Below the pieces are notes generated by a model. It made no database searches and was not told the DNA's origin. It saw only the letters and a list, made by a program, of their open reading frames with translations. DNA of 64,000 nt, taken from Acidobacteriota bacterium (GTDB lineage Bacteria; Acidobacteriota; Terriglobia; Acidiferrales; UBA7541). Made by a program: the position numbers and the translations under genes. Within the stretch, counting starts at the first letter, position 1. Each line of letters begins with the position of its first letter. The DNA lies in NCBI GenBank assembly GCA_003223215.1, contig QHYH01000079.1, forward strand, positions 1-64,000, in the 5' to 3' direction. This document shows, piece by piece, positions 34,510 through 44,554 of the stretch.

Positions 34510-35508
34510 CTACATGGCTTTGGCGTGGACGGGCAGGCCTTCGCGATAGATCTTGAGATTATTCTTATTCACTACTACCGTCCCGGTATCTACGAACGCG
34601 GGCATCGGCGGTGCCAGGGCCGTGCGCCAATCTTTAAATTGGCGCACGGCGTTGTGGTGAAGATCGTCGAGGAATTTTAACCCGTAATAGCTCATGACAT
34701 ATGGCTTCTGCGCGATGGTGGCGGCAATTGCGCCGCGCTCGATCCAATCCAATGTCTCAGGATCATCGTCAAACGCCACGATGGGCAACTTACCTTCCAG
34801 GTTTAGGCGATGTAGCGCTTCCGCAGCGCCGGCCCCCCCGGTTGCTTCCAGGCAAATGATTCCGTCGACTTTTTCTTTCTTCTGCAGCAAATCGGACACC
34901 TGGTCAAATGCGTTTCGCGCGTCGCCTTTATCATCCAGGATCTTTGTCAACTTCAGCGCAGGGAAATTCTTCAGCGCGTCGGCAACTCCGGCGACGCGAT
35001 CGTCCAGGTTATGCTGTCCCTGAATGGTGATAACCGCGATGCTCCCCTTATCGGAAAGCAGCGCCGCCATCCGCTGTAAACTTTCTCGCCCGGCCTTGAC
35101 ATTATCTGTTCCGATATACAGAATCCGTCTCGAACCCGGAACATCCGCATCCACGCAGATTACTGGGATGCCTTGGGCAATCGCTTTGTCGATCTCTGCT
35201 TGGAACATTTCGGGTCTCCCAGCGGAAAGGCAGATTCCCGTGGGGTTCTCCTCTAAAACCCTCCGGAACATTCCGAGTTCGGCGTTCGGCTGGTACCCCG
35301 GCGGACCGATCAGTTCAGCCTTTACGCCCAGCCCTTTGGCGGCGTCCAGGAAACCGGCTTCCGCGTTTTGCCAATACGATAGGTTGATATTCGTGGCCAC
35401 GAACACATAGCGTTCGTTTTCCTCGTGGTAGGGCTTGGTACAAGACACGATCAGCGCTGACCCGCCGAGAATAAGAACGAGCGCCAGCGTCGCCCCATGT
35501 CTCTTCAT
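34510..35508 (-). CDS. Sugar-binding periplasmic lipoprotein (PBP1/Peripla_BP_4 type)
   Basis: 332 residues from ATG 35508, behind AGGAG. The lipobox is LIVSC (Cys23). The mature protein has the ribose-binding-protein fold: YVFVATNINLSYWQNAEAGFLDAAKGLGVKAEL, GIPVICVDADVPGS, IGTDNVKAGRESL, VDGIICLEATGGAGAAEAL, and IVAFDDDPETLDWIERG. These proteins deliver sugars or autoinducer-2 to ABC transporters or chemoreceptors. No ATPase or permease gene is nearby, so its partner lies elsewhere or it acts as a sensor input. Confidence 0.9.
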   Translation of the reverse strand: MKRHGATLALVLILGGSALIVSCTKPYHEENERYVFVATNINLSYWQNAEAGFLDAAKGLGVKAELIGPPGYQPNAELGMFRRVLEENPTGICLSAGRPEMFQAEIDKAIAQGIPVICVDADVPGSRRILYIGTDNVKAGRESLQRMAALLSDKGSIAVITIQGQHNLDDRVAGVADALKNFPALKLTKILDDKGDARNAFDQVSDLLQKKEKVDGIICLEATGGAGAAEALHRLNLEGKLPIVAFDDDPETLDWIERGAIAATIAQKPYVMSYYGLKFLDDLHHNAVRQFKDWRTALAPPMPAFVDTGTVVVNKNNLKIYREGLPVHAKAM

Positions 35509-35789
35509 TGGAATTCTCCTTTCCCATCTTGGCGGCCTGCGCGAGTGTTCGCTCGCGCCCCGGAAAGCCTGGCTTTTCCCGGATCCTCGCTTGCAAAACT
35601 CTCGACGATGTGAGTTTGACAGGAGATGAACGGGGACAAAGGAATGCATCGAAAATCTGTCGATACCGAGGACTCATTGTGAGGGCCCTTAACCTTAGCG
35701 ATCCGGGGCCAATGATGTTAGCAGAGACAGTAGTGCCAGCCCAGTGAATCGGTTGTTAGTTTCATCGGCAGGCGGAGGGGCGTTGTACA

Positions 35790-36152
35790 ATGCTTCCTGC
35801 CTCTCCGATCCGAGCGAAGTTGGCCGCCATGCGTGAGATCCGGAAGGAAACGCGTAATCCCGAGAAGCTTCAAGTGCTCCTCTCGCAAATGGCGGAGCCG
35901 CTGCTTGCGGAGTCTGGTTCGACAGACAATGTCAGCTCTCATGGCATGCGAGTCCGAACACACCGCCTCTGGACGCGTGGCTCTCACCTGATAGTGCAAT
36001 CCTCTGAGGGAGAACTTTGGGGGCGCGCGAAAGTCGTCTATTGCCAGACGCTTCCGGCCAACACCTTTGCCCTCGGCATAGAGTTTGTGGCCCGGACAGG
36101 CGGATGGATTATAAGGTCATCAGAAACACGGCCGGTGGAGGAAAGAGCCTGA
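35790..36152 (+). CDS. PilZ-like domain protein
   Basis: 120 residues. The weakly PilZ-like core has TDNVSSHGMRVRTHRLWTRG in the place of the second motif, RAKVVYCQTL and FALGIEFV strands, then WII. The first RxxxR motif is not clear, although RKETRNPE lies upstream, so cyclic di-GMP binding is doubtful. The layout is close to the protein at 816-1139, suggesting paralogues. Stand-alone gene. Confidence 0.7.
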   Translation: MLPASPIRAKLAAMREIRKETRNPEKLQVLLSQMAEPLLAESGSTDNVSSHGMRVRTHRLWTRGSHLIVQSSEGELWGRAKVVYCQTLPANTFALGIEFVARTGGWIIRSSETRPVEERA

Positions 36153-36523
36153 GAAAGCTGCATCGTCGCTGCGACAGACGTCTCCTGTGTGCGGTTGCCC
36201 ACGGCAAAAGTTTTCTGTCGGGTACCAGGGCCGGTCGGGCAAAGATCCCGTTTGCTTCGCCGGCTGTCCCGTTTCAGTCCCGCAGAACAGAGCGAACGCT
36301 ACGCAAAACAAGCACGCGGCGAGACCGCTTGATGCCTTCGGAGAAAACCATCGATCGCAACAGCTAGCCAAGGGCCTGAAACTCCCGAAGATTATGAAAC
36401 GGAAGCAGCGCATCGCCCACTAGCCGAGTTGCCGCCTCACGGTGCTCTCGCCTCGGTGAACGGCGCCGGTCCCTTGCCGGGAAGACGTTACCCGGGAAAG
36501 GTCGGCCTTGAGCATGTGCTTTA
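36153..36523. other. Intergenic stretch, nothing recognised
   Basis: About 370 bp between a PilZ gene and the 3' end of a minus-strand gene. No supported ORF, repeat or terminator. Confidence 0.25.
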
Positions 36524-37192
36524 TTAGGTGTTCCGGTTCCGTTCGGGCGAATCATCTTGGCGATCAATTCCGCCGCTAGATGGGTCAATTTTATAGCCGA
36601 GGAATGTTTCCCTTTTGAATCCATAAATATCGTGATACTCGATAACCATGTAGGCGCTCAGAAGCTCGCCGCGCTTTATGCAGCCCAAGCAAGTCAGGTC
36701 AAGACTCCTAGACTGCTCCTTGCCCACACCGAGTGGCCCGATAGGTCCAAAATTTCGGCCATCGCTCCGATTTGGACTGCCTAACATCGAACCCGGAGGG
36801 AGAATCTCTAGATGACCATATACGTTGTCTACCCAGGCGGGACTTCTGCCCTCATTCTTGCAGATCAACTTCACATTTGCGGTCACGCGTTCGACCGTGC
36901 CTTCGGCTTCACTCTTAGAGGCGCTCTGCACCACATGCAATACTGACTTTTCCGACCAGCCGAGCTCCGCCATTACCCAAGCACGCTCCGCATGAATAAC
37001 ATACTCGGCGCTTGTTTTGGCAGCAGCCGCATTATTCTGTGATGCCTCGACTTGTTTTTGGGAAATGCTTAGCTGAGCTAATGTTTCTCTGTGCTGTTTC
37101 CGACTGTCCAGTCTGTCCCAGACAAAGATGAGGATCAGTGCGATTCCTGCCAGCCAAATCGCCATGAACTCATGCGTTCTTAGCCAGTCCAT
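36524..37192 (-). CDS. Single-TM anchored hypothetical protein
   Basis: 222 residues from ATG 37192; the longer frame upstream has no matching sense. One transmembrane helix near the start (FMAIWLAGIALILIFVW) precedes a short coiled coil (SISQKQVEASQNNAAAAKT) and then a beta-rich C-terminal domain with VTANVKLICKNEGRSPAWVDNVYGHLEIL and a YMVIEYHDIYGFKRETF strand. This layout resembles small phage- and soil-bacterial membrane proteins without known function. Confidence 0.6.
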   Translation of the reverse strand: MDWLRTHEFMAIWLAGIALILIFVWDRLDSRKQHRETLAQLSISQKQVEASQNNAAAAKTSAEYVIHAERAWVMAELGWSEKSVLHVVQSASKSEAEGTVERVTANVKLICKNEGRSPAWVDNVYGHLEILPPGSMLGSPNRSDGRNFGPIGPLGVGKEQSRSLDLTCLGCIKRGELLSAYMVIEYHDIYGFKRETFLGYKIDPSSGGIDRQDDSPERNRNT

Positions 37193-37901
37193 GCAACACC
37201 TGCCGTGCTTGAATTGCGTCGGAAGAACGGGGACGCGATTATAGCAGCGATTGCTCCCGGTAGAGCCGCGCCACCGTGGCCGAGATTTTCCGCTCGCGGA
37301 TTGGCCGATGCGCATGCGAGACCATCGACGTCCTGTTCCATAGCTCCCAAAACTGTCTCCCCGTCGCCGGAGCATGCCCCGGGTAGAGTTTTCACAATAG
37401 GGCAGAAGACCATCATGTTGTGGGTGCCAAGCCGATTTGCATGTATGCAAAGCCGCCCGCGTACCTTCTGGAAAGTTCTCCTTTCAACGCAGTTTACACG
37501 CTCGCCGGAAACTTGGCGGCACTCGAACCCGGCGAGAAAGTTGCCATCCTTCGAGTTCGGGAAACTCAACAAAGACTTGGGCGCTTGTCAGCCTTAGGCG
37601 GCCTGCCGGCATTAAATCATTGCCGGACTTGTCTGCCGCCTTGCAGCTCGTCATTATCCGGTTCTTGTGGCGGGGCTTGTCATTCTTCGTCCTGAGTAGG
37701 AGCGGAAGGTGAGAGAGAGGTGAGAGAGCTGTAAATTTAGTCAGAAATCGGAAAGCTGTTGTTAACTGTCGGGCTTACTTCGGTTCCCTGACGCTCAATC
37801 CTCCAATTTGCGCAAAGTGCCGTTTGTTGAACGTGGCGATCTGAGAGCTGCGCTCCACGACACTGCCCCGACTATCCGTCCTAAAACCTTTTTATCCTAT
37901 G
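37193..37901. other. Stretch with only doubtful ORFs
   Basis: About 700 bp. A plus ORF (37420-37695) has a plausible AVYTLAGNLAALEPGEKVAIL core, and a minus ORF overlaps it at 37180-37572. Neither has a convincing start or family, so I call no gene. AT-rich bases near 37730-37800 may belong to a promoter. Confidence 0.3.
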
Positions 37902-38252
37902 TCAGCATGCGTTCGAAGCACGATCTTCAGCGAGAGGGAAAACCTCATAGCAGTCAAATGCCACTCCTGCACAGATTGCGCCCTGGGGGGAAAGGCCCGG
38001 CTGGACATGAACAACATGACCCGTGCAGTGCCATTCCGCTGCGGGTTTGTGGCTGATTTCCTCCGGCATCGCAAAAACGAGATGCACGGGCGTGCCCTTT
38101 TGTAGCGGTAAATCTGTCGCAAAACATATCCCCCCCGCAGAGACATTCAAAGATTCCGCCGATCGCTCTGGCGCCGCGGATTTCGGAATCCGAACGCAGA
38201 GGGAGAGCTTGAAGTCGAATCGTGCAGCTAGCCGCCTTTCGATTGCCGTCAT
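37902..38252 (-). CDS. PilZ domain protein (canonical c-di-GMP motif)
   Basis: 117 residues from ATG 38252; the longer frame adds an unrelated N-terminus. Both PilZ motifs are present: RRLAARF with the RxxxR pattern at residues 6-12, then LNVSAGGICFAT with D/NxSxxG. Strands LVFAMPEE and CAGVAFDCYEVF close the barrel. Of the four PilZ proteins in the window this is the one most likely to bind cyclic di-GMP. Stand-alone, minus strand. Confidence 0.82.
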   Translation of the reverse strand: MTAIERRLAARFDFKLSLCVRIPKSAAPERSAESLNVSAGGICFATDLPLQKGTPVHLVFAMPEEISHKPAAEWHCTGHVVHVQPGLSPQGAICAGVAFDCYEVFPLAEDRASNAC

Positions 38253-38551
38253 AGGAACGAAACATCTTCCTGAAGGACAAGGGAGCAGCAAGAGCCTGGG
38301 GATGGCGGAGGAAAAACCCCATTCTGCATACAGGTATTTACCTGCGGGCGAGGATTTTAACGAAATCCGTTTGCTTCCCGTGGAATCGCTCGTGGACCTG
38401 CTGTCTGGCATTACCAGGGCGATGGTCGGTGCTAAAATCTCGTCGCCGGGCTGATTCGGGCGGGATGACTTTGGTTGCACAGAGAGAGCAGCGATAGTTC
38501 ACACTCGTCAACAGAGGCCAAGACCGCGAACGCCAGAAAAGGAGAAATCCA

Positions 38552-39514
38552 GTGAGCCATCCATTACCGCGCAGAAGGTTTCTAACTCACGCAGGCGCAG
38601 CCGCGGGCTGGTCCGCTCTGCTTCAAGGAACCCCGTACAACGCGCTTCCATTGGGCCACGGCGTGTCTGCTTCCCCAGAAATGCCAGACCGCATCGTGGA
38701 CATGCATGTGCATTTCGACGAGAAAAATCCCAATTTCATCGCCGACCTCCGGAAACTCTCCGACCGGCTGCATCTGACGGCCTGTGTGCTGACCCCTTTT
38801 TCCTACAGGAAAGTGGTGCTCGATGCGGCGAAACAGTATCCCGCCGAAATCATCCCCTTTGGCTCGGTGGACCTGGACGCGCCGGACGTAGTCAAGCAAG
38901 TGGAAGAACTGCACGCGATGGGTTACCGCGGTCTCGGTGAGCTAGAGTTTGTGAAGAAGCCGTACAACGACCCATCGTATTTCCCGGTGTACGAACTGGC
39001 CAACCGCTATGGCTGGATCGTTCTTTTCCATACCGGCATCGTGCTGCGAAGAAAATTTGATGAGCCAGAAGACGTGGCTTCCGGCCGCATGCGGCCGATT
39101 TACCTGGAAGAAATTGCCCGGCGATTTCCGAAAATCACCGTGCTGGGCGCGCACTGCGGCAATCCCGAATATGAGTGGGCCGCGGAAATCGCGAGGTGGA
39201 ATCCCAATGTATTTTTCGACCTGAGTGGTTCCACGCTCACAAAAATGCAGGCGCGCCTCGCGGATTTCCAGAGGATTTTCTGGTGGTCGAACACGGACTG
39301 GCAGAGCCCGGAGTGGAAAGTAAAGCCCGCGGACAGCGACCCAAGCGCGTTCGCAAAAATCGTTTTCGGTTCGGACACAGGCTTGGGAGAAATCGAGTCG
39401 GTGGTGAAGCAATATCACGCCATGTTCGACGCATGCGCAGTTCCCCAACACACGCGCAAAATGATCATGGGCGGAACGTTGGCCAAAATGCTGGGGCTCT
39501 CCGATGGTCATTAA
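38552..39514 (+). CDS. TAT-exported amidohydrolase family protein
   Basis: 320 residues from GTG 38552, with AAAGGAG upstream. A twin-arginine-like start ([14 protein letters not shown]) suggests export. The amidohydrolase-2 barrel shows metal ligands in IVDMHVHFD (HxH), WIVLFHTGI (His) and TVLGAHCGN (His), and the late Asp in [10 protein letters not shown]. It is first in a five-gene run and overlaps the NagB-type gene by 11 bp, so it is translationally coupled. It probably hydrolyses or decarboxylates a small amide or acid in amino-sugar use; substrate unknown. Confidence 0.85.
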   Translation: MSHPLPRRRFLTHAGAAAGWSALLQGTPYNALPLGHGVSASPEMPDRIVDMHVHFDEKNPNFIADLRKLSDRLHLTACVLTPFSYRKVVLDAAKQYPAEIIPFGSVDLDAPDVVKQVEELHAMGYRGLGELEFVKKPYNDPSYFPVYELANRYGWIVLFHTGIVLRRKFDEPEDVASGRMRPIYLEEIARRFPKITVLGAHCGNPEYEWAAEIARWNPNVFFDLSGSTLTKMQARLADFQRIFWWSNTDWQSPEWKVKPADSDPSAFAKIVFGSDTGLGEIESVVKQYHAMFDACAVPQHTRKMIMGGTLAKMLGLSDGH

Positions 39515-40259
39515 GATTTATGAAGACAAGGCCTCTCTGGGGCGGGCGGCGGCGGAGCAGGCCGCCGTTTCCCTCCGCAAGGCAATACAGGAAAGCGGCC
39601 GGGCGCGAATCATTGCCGCGACGGGCGCCTCGCAGTTCGAGTTTCTTGACGCTCTGACCGCTATGCCCGGCATCGAGTGGCCGCGCGTTGAGATGTTTCA
39701 CCTGGATGAATACATCGGCCTGCCAGCGTCTCATCCCGCCAGCTTTCGGAAATACCTCCTCGAGCGTTTGATTGGGAAAACTAAAATTAACAAGTATCAC
39801 TTTCTTGAGGGTGACGGAGATGTTTCGAAGACGGTTCGCAAAGTCGCGGAGGAGTTGACCGCAGCAGCGATTGACGTCGCCTTTGTCGGAATCGGCGAGA
39901 ATGGCCATCTGGCGTTCAATGACCCGCCGGCGGATTTCCAAACCGAAGAACCCTATCTCATCGTTGACCTGGATGAGGCCTGCCGCCGCCAGCAGGTGGG
40001 AGAGTCCTGGTTCGCGGACCTCTCGGACGTTCCCAAGCGGGCGATTTCCATGTCCGCGCGCCAGATCTTGAAGTCGAAGGAAATCCTTGCAGTCGTTCCC
40101 GAGGCACGAAAAGCGCAGGCAGTAAAGTCCTGCTTCGAAGGCGAAGTCAGCCCGCTGGCGCCGGCGTCCATCCTGCGCACGCACGCGCACACGACGGTTT
40201 TCCTCGATAAACATTCCTCCGCTCTGTTGAGCCCGGAAAAAAGAAAGGCCTTCGCTTAG
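39504..40259 (+). CDS. nagB: Glucosamine-6-phosphate deaminase/isomerase (NagB-like)
   Basis: 251 residues, a normal NagB length. Motifs: [13 protein letters not shown] (phosphate loop), FHLDEYIGL with the catalytic Asp68, [16 protein letters not shown], and [14 protein letters not shown] near the end. NagB converts glucosamine-6-phosphate to fructose-6-phosphate and ammonia. The substrate-defining residues look NagB-like rather than 6-phosphogluconolactonase. It overlaps the amidohydrolase and precedes an MFS transporter, consistent with sugar catabolism. No nagA-type deacetylase or kinase is in the cluster. Confidence 0.9.
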   Translation: MVIKIYEDKASLGRAAAEQAAVSLRKAIQESGRARIIAATGASQFEFLDALTAMPGIEWPRVEMFHLDEYIGLPASHPASFRKYLLERLIGKTKINKYHFLEGDGDVSKTVRKVAEELTAAAIDVAFVGIGENGHLAFNDPPADFQTEEPYLIVDLDEACRRQQVGESWFADLSDVPKRAISMSARQILKSKEILAVVPEARKAQAVKSCFEGEVSPLAPASILRTHAHTTVFLDKHSSALLSPEKRKAFA

Positions 40260-40340
40260 GCACATATACCAGGCAATCGCGGTAGGGCGGCGGCTTGCGA
40301 TGTCTGGCATGGAAGGTGGTCAGAGCGCGGTGCGCACGGC

Positions 40341-41657
40341 ATGATCGGTGATGACAGCCCCAAGCAGCGGCCCATTCCGCACTTGCGCTGGTGGATTGCG
40401 GCGCTGTTGTTTGCCTCCACGGTCATCAATTACATTGACCGGCAGACGCTTTCCTTGCTCGCGCCGTATCTCAAGCAAGACTACCACTGGACCAACACCG
40501 ACTACGCCAACCTGGTGATCGCCTTCCGCGTGGCCTATTCCATCGGTCAGACACTCTGCGGAAGGTTGATGGATCGCATCGGCACGAGGCGCGGGTTGAG
40601 TGTTTCCGTGCTGTGGTACTCCCTCGTTTCGATCCTCACCCCGCTAGCCCGGGGCTTCTATAGCTTCGCGTCGTTTCGCTTCCTTCTGGGCGCCGGGGAA
40701 TCTGCCAATTGGCCGGGGGCCACGAAAGCGGTTTCCGAGTGGTTTCCGAAGCGTGAGCGAGGGTTGGCTACCGCGCTGTTTGACAGCGGATCGTCAGTCG
40801 GCAGCGCCATCGCCCCTTTCCTCGTGTTGACCGTGTACTCTCGTTGGGGATGGCGTCCGGCGTTCGTCCTTCCGGGACTGCTTGGTTTCCTCTGGCTTAT
40901 CGTCTGGCGGCGCGCGTACCACCCGCCACAGCAACATCCGCGCGTCAGCGAAGCCGAACGCCAAATGATTCTTGGCGATGTCTATGCCCCCGGTGTGAAA
41001 ACCGGTGGGCCGAAGCCGGGATGGGCTGCGCTCCTCACTCTGCCTCAGACCTGGGGAACGATTGTCGCCAAGGCGCTGACGGACCCGGTGTGGTTCTTCG
41101 TCACGGATTGGTTTCCCATCTATCTGGAGGCTAAAGGCATTCCTTTGCAGAGCAGCCTACTGGCTATATGGGTTCCGTTTATCTCGAGCGATTTGGGAAA
41201 TTTCTTCGGTGGGGCCGCTTCCGGCTATCTGATTAAGCGCGGATGGTCCCTTGGGGCTGCGCGAAAGGCTCTGGTGGTATTTGGCGGCTTCGGAGTGCTT
41301 CTGCTCATTCCCACGGTTTTCACTTTCAACTTGTGGGCGATTGTGGCGTTCTTTTCGCTGGCCACTTTTTCCTACGCTGCGTTTTCGACCATTGCCAACG
41401 TGTTGCCTTCGGACCTTTTTTTCAGCGAGTCGGTTGCCTCCGCGAGCGGCATGAGCGGAACCGGCGCGGGGATCGGCACGATCATCGCGTTCGAGCTGAT
41501 CGGGTACTTCTCCGATGCGCACCAAGCGGCACCCGCGCATTCCTTTGACCCGATCGTGATCGTTGCCGGCATGTTTCCTTTCGTCGCCATGATTCTCGTG
41601 TTGCTTCTCGTCCGCAACACCCGGGCAACGGAGGAGGGACTGGTCCGGCGGATTTAA
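40341..41657 (+). CDS. MFS transporter, anion:cation symporter (hexuronate/sugar-acid) type
   Basis: 438 residues and 12 predicted helices. It opens [30 protein letters not shown], the signature start of ACS-family transporters such as ExuT, and keeps the loop motif [40 protein letters not shown] is also typical. It probably imports sugar acids or amino-sugar derivatives with protons. Third gene of the run, 81 bp after nagB and about 100 bp before the oxidoreductase. Confidence 0.9.
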   Translation: MIGDDSPKQRPIPHLRWWIAALLFASTVINYIDRQTLSLLAPYLKQDYHWTNTDYANLVIAFRVAYSIGQTLCGRLMDRIGTRRGLSVSVLWYSLVSILTPLARGFYSFASFRFLLGAGESANWPGATKAVSEWFPKRERGLATALFDSGSSVGSAIAPFLVLTVYSRWGWRPAFVLPGLLGFLWLIVWRRAYHPPQQHPRVSEAERQMILGDVYAPGVKTGGPKPGWAALLTLPQTWGTIVAKALTDPVWFFVTDWFPIYLEAKGIPLQSSLLAIWVPFISSDLGNFFGGAASGYLIKRGWSLGAARKALVVFGGFGVLLLIPTVFTFNLWAIVAFFSLATFSYAAFSTIANVLPSDLFFSESVASASGMSGTGAGIGTIIAFELIGYFSDAHQAAPAHSFDPIVIVAGMFPFVAMILVLLLVRNTRATEEGLVRRI

Positions 41658-41760
41658 GGATTCGCCCCGGTCCGCTTCTCAAAAAGGAAGCTGCGAATTC
41701 GCGCGTGTTGCGTTACTGTTTTCCTGTGTACGCGCCGACTGCAAGTCAAGGATGGAGCCT

Positions 41761-43092
41761 ATGGACAGCTCAAACGATAAGCTTAACCGGAGAGAGTTCC
41801 TGCAGAAAGGAGCCGCAGTGGCGGCGGGAAGTGCGGCACTGAACACCACGGCACTTTCCTACTCGCGCATTGCCGGAGCCAACGAGCGGATCTCGCTGGG
41901 GCACATCGGCATCGGAAACCGTGGCGGGGAATTGGACGGAATTGTGGCGCTGCTCAAAGACACAAAAAATGTGGAGGTCTCGGCCGTTTGCGACTTGTGG
42001 ACTCACAACCTCGAGCGCGCCGTCGCCGCCAATCAAAAATACTACGGCAAGGCGCCGCGCGCCCTTAAGCACCCCCAGGAGTTGCTGGCGCTCAAGGACG
42101 TGGACGCGGTAATGATATCCACTCCTGAACATTCGCATTCGCCGATCCTGAAACTGACAGCCGAAGCGGGCAAAGACGCTTACTGCGAAAAGCCCATGGG
42201 TAACGTTCTCGAAGAGGTCAAGGCCGCCCGCGATGCCGTTCTTGCGCGGAATCTCATCGCCCAGGTTGGCACGCAACACCGCAGCGAGCCCTATCAGATT
42301 GCCGCTCGTGACCTGATTCGCTCCGGCGTCCTCGGAGACGTCAGCAAGTATGAGATTGAATGGAACTATCACGGGCCTCGCTGGCGCGGGCGTCCCGAAG
42401 TGAAGATGATCCGCGAACAGGATGCCGACTGGCGCGCCTGGCTGATGACCAAACCTCTCAGGCCCTTCGATCCGCAGCTCTATTTCGAGTTTCGCCTCTA
42501 CAAAGAGTTTTCCAGCGGCATTGCGGACCAGTGGATGAGCCACGGCATTGACCTCTGCCACTTCTTCATGGACGTCGACGACCCACACTCCGTCGTCGCA
42601 AACGGCGGCATTTTTGCCTGGCATGACGGCAGGGAGAATCCGGATACCTTCCAGGCACTTTTCACTTACGCGAACGGCTTCCTGGTGAGCTATGCGACGA
42701 GTTTTGGCAACGACGCGCCTAGCTTTACTCGGATCATGGGAAAGAATGCTACGATGATCAACACGGGAGGTGAGGGCAGCCCGCGCTGGCAGATCGTGGA
42801 AGAGAAGGGCAACCACGAAGATGACTTGAATGTCGACTCCCAGCGGGCCGTTAAAGACGTACTGCTTCCCGGAGATACGGCGCTTCCTGCCACGGGGATT
42901 GGCGATGAGGATCCCTCGCACATGACCAACTGGCTCGATTGCTTGCGCACCCGCAAGCCACCCAATGCGACGGTGAATCACGGATTTGCGCACGCGGTGG
43001 CTTGCATGATGGCCACGCGTGCCTATTGGTCCGGGAAGAGAATTTACTGGGATCCCAAGACCGAAGCGATCCTCGACGAAGCCCCAAAATAG
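41761..43092 (+). CDS. TAT-exported Gfo/Idh/MocA family oxidoreductase
   Basis: 443 residues from ATG 41761; ATG 41752 is possible but badly spaced from the ribosome site. The twin-arginine signal is LNRREFLQKGAAVAAG. Residues 40-170 are the Rossmann domain: ISLGHIGIGNRGGE, VDAVMISTPEHSHSPI, and the family CEKPMGN motif. The C-terminal domain has a GQHR-like VGTQHRSEPYQ and DLCHFFMD. These enzymes oxidise or epimerise sugars with tightly bound NAD(P). Together with the transporter and NagB this fits sugar breakdown at the cell surface. Confidence 0.9.
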   Translation: MDSSNDKLNRREFLQKGAAVAAGSAALNTTALSYSRIAGANERISLGHIGIGNRGGELDGIVALLKDTKNVEVSAVCDLWTHNLERAVAANQKYYGKAPRALKHPQELLALKDVDAVMISTPEHSHSPILKLTAEAGKDAYCEKPMGNVLEEVKAARDAVLARNLIAQVGTQHRSEPYQIAARDLIRSGVLGDVSKYEIEWNYHGPRWRGRPEVKMIREQDADWRAWLMTKPLRPFDPQLYFEFRLYKEFSSGIADQWMSHGIDLCHFFMDVDDPHSVVANGGIFAWHDGRENPDTFQALFTYANGFLVSYATSFGNDAPSFTRIMGKNATMINTGGEGSPRWQIVEEKGNHEDDLNVDSQRAVKDVLLPGDTALPATGIGDEDPSHMTNWLDCLRTRKPPNATVNHGFAHAVACMMATRAYWSGKRIYWDPKTEAILDEAPK

Positions 43093-43152
43093 CGCAGCCG
43101 GTCGAAGCGACAGAGATATAATCCGTCCGGTGGAAATGGCGTGTGACAACCG

Positions 43153-44070
43153 GTGAGTCCAATGCTTTTCATACACTTTGTGCGTTACGGTCCGCGGCTC
43201 GCCTACTTACTAACGGTAGCGTCGCTTCTAGCTTTGCCGGGGCGGGCACAGAATCAACCTGTGCGCGTCATCGCTTTCGGGGCACATCCTGACGATTGCG
43301 ACCTCGGCGCCGGAGGCATCGCTGCTAAGTATGCCGCGCGCGGCGACAAGGTGAAGTTTGTGTCGCTAACCAATGGCGATGCCGGGCACCAGTCGCTACG
43401 TGGCGAGGAACTTGCCAAGCGCCGTAGAGCCGAAGCACTGGAGGCTGGCCGACGCATCGGCATTGCGTACGAAGTGCTCGCTAATCACGACGGCAAGCTC
43501 TTGCCCACCTTGGAAGTGCGCGAGCAGGTCATCCGCGAGATCCGCCGGTGGAACGCGGACCTAGTCATTGCGCCTCGCCCGAATGATTATCATCCGGACC
43601 ATCGGTACACTGGCGTCTTAGTGCAGGACGCCTCCTACATGGTGATCGTGCCGGATTTGGTGACGGATACGCCGGCGCTCAAGCGTAATCCCGTCTTCCT
43701 TTACTTTAGCGACCGGTTCACGCGTCCGGAGCCTTTTCGCGCGGACCTCGTGGTGTCGATTGACGATGTATTCGAGAAAAAGATCAATATGCTGGACGCG
43801 CATGTGTCGCAGTTCTATGAGTGGTTGCCGTGGACCGAAGGACAGCTCGAGCAAGTGCCGAAGGACCCGGGAGAGCGCAAGAAATGGCTGGCCGCGGGGC
43901 CGTTGGCAACGAGAAAAATGCAGCCGGAATGGCGGGAGGCGTTAGAGAAACGGTACGGCGCGCAAGCGGATCGTATTCAGCACGCGGAAGCTTTTGAGAT
44001 CACCGAATACGGGCATCAACCGAGCGAGGACGAGATTCGTAAGCTCTTCCCATTTTTTCCTGACCGGTGA
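43153..44070 (+). CDS. PIG-L (LmbE-type) deacetylase
   Basis: 305 residues from GTG 43153; ATG 43162 is an alternative. A signal peptide is likely (LLTVASLLALPGRA). The zinc and catalytic motif AHPDDCDLGAGG is present, with the later PRPNDYHPDHRYTG carrying the third zinc histidine. PIG-L enzymes remove N-acetyl groups from GlcNAc-containing molecules. As the last gene of the run it would supply deacetylated amino sugar upstream of NagB. Its actual substrate is inferred only from this context. Confidence 0.9.
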   Translation: MSPMLFIHFVRYGPRLAYLLTVASLLALPGRAQNQPVRVIAFGAHPDDCDLGAGGIAAKYAARGDKVKFVSLTNGDAGHQSLRGEELAKRRRAEALEAGRRIGIAYEVLANHDGKLLPTLEVREQVIREIRRWNADLVIAPRPNDYHPDHRYTGVLVQDASYMVIVPDLVTDTPALKRNPVFLYFSDRFTRPEPFRADLVVSIDDVFEKKINMLDAHVSQFYEWLPWTEGQLEQVPKDPGERKKWLAAGPLATRKMQPEWREALEKRYGAQADRIQHAEAFEITEYGHQPSEDEIRKLFPFFPDR

Positions 44071-44554
44071 CACTGTCCTTGCGGTTGACTTGCTCCCCGG
44101 AGTTCTGCTCGACAAGGTTCTGCTGAACAGATCCAGGGATGCGGGGCGTACTTTGCCTGACGCTAGGCAGTGTTGCCTGCATCGGTCCCGTCGTAGCTTC
44201 GATAACCCAGTGCAACGGGCGTGACGGTTTGTGGAACGCGGTTAACGTTGAAAGTGTGAGGCTCGAGCGTCCAGGCAACGAGACTGGATCGCACCCTGCC
44301 AGACGAACCCCTGGGTAAGCCCGGATCCCTCCCTTTCGGCCGACGCAATGCCACCTGCGCCAAGTTCCATCACATGAGCGACACACTCTAAAAGACAGCC
44401 ATTGCGGTCGTCGGGCGACCACAGGCGTCCAAATCCTTTGCGCCAAAGCGAATTACACAAATCGCAACTGGACAGTCACGCGCCCGCAATAAACCCCCAC
44501 TAAGCTGCCGGACGCGATTGCCGCCCAAGGTAATCCGGAGAGGTGAAATTCAGC
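44071..44554. other. Intergenic stretch, possible decayed gene
   Basis: About 480 bp. Minus-strand translations at 44163-44363 contain a protein-like LVAWTLEPHTFNVNRVPQTVTPVALGY segment, and a neighbouring frame holds LTQGFVWQGAIQS. This looks like the frameshifted tail of an unidentified gene. Nothing else was recognised. Confidence 0.3.

Noticed and set aside
41770..43176. 468-codon minus-strand ORF opposite the Gfo/Idh/MocA gene
   Set aside because: Antisense shadow. The plus strand carries a TAT signal and the CEKPMGN family motif.
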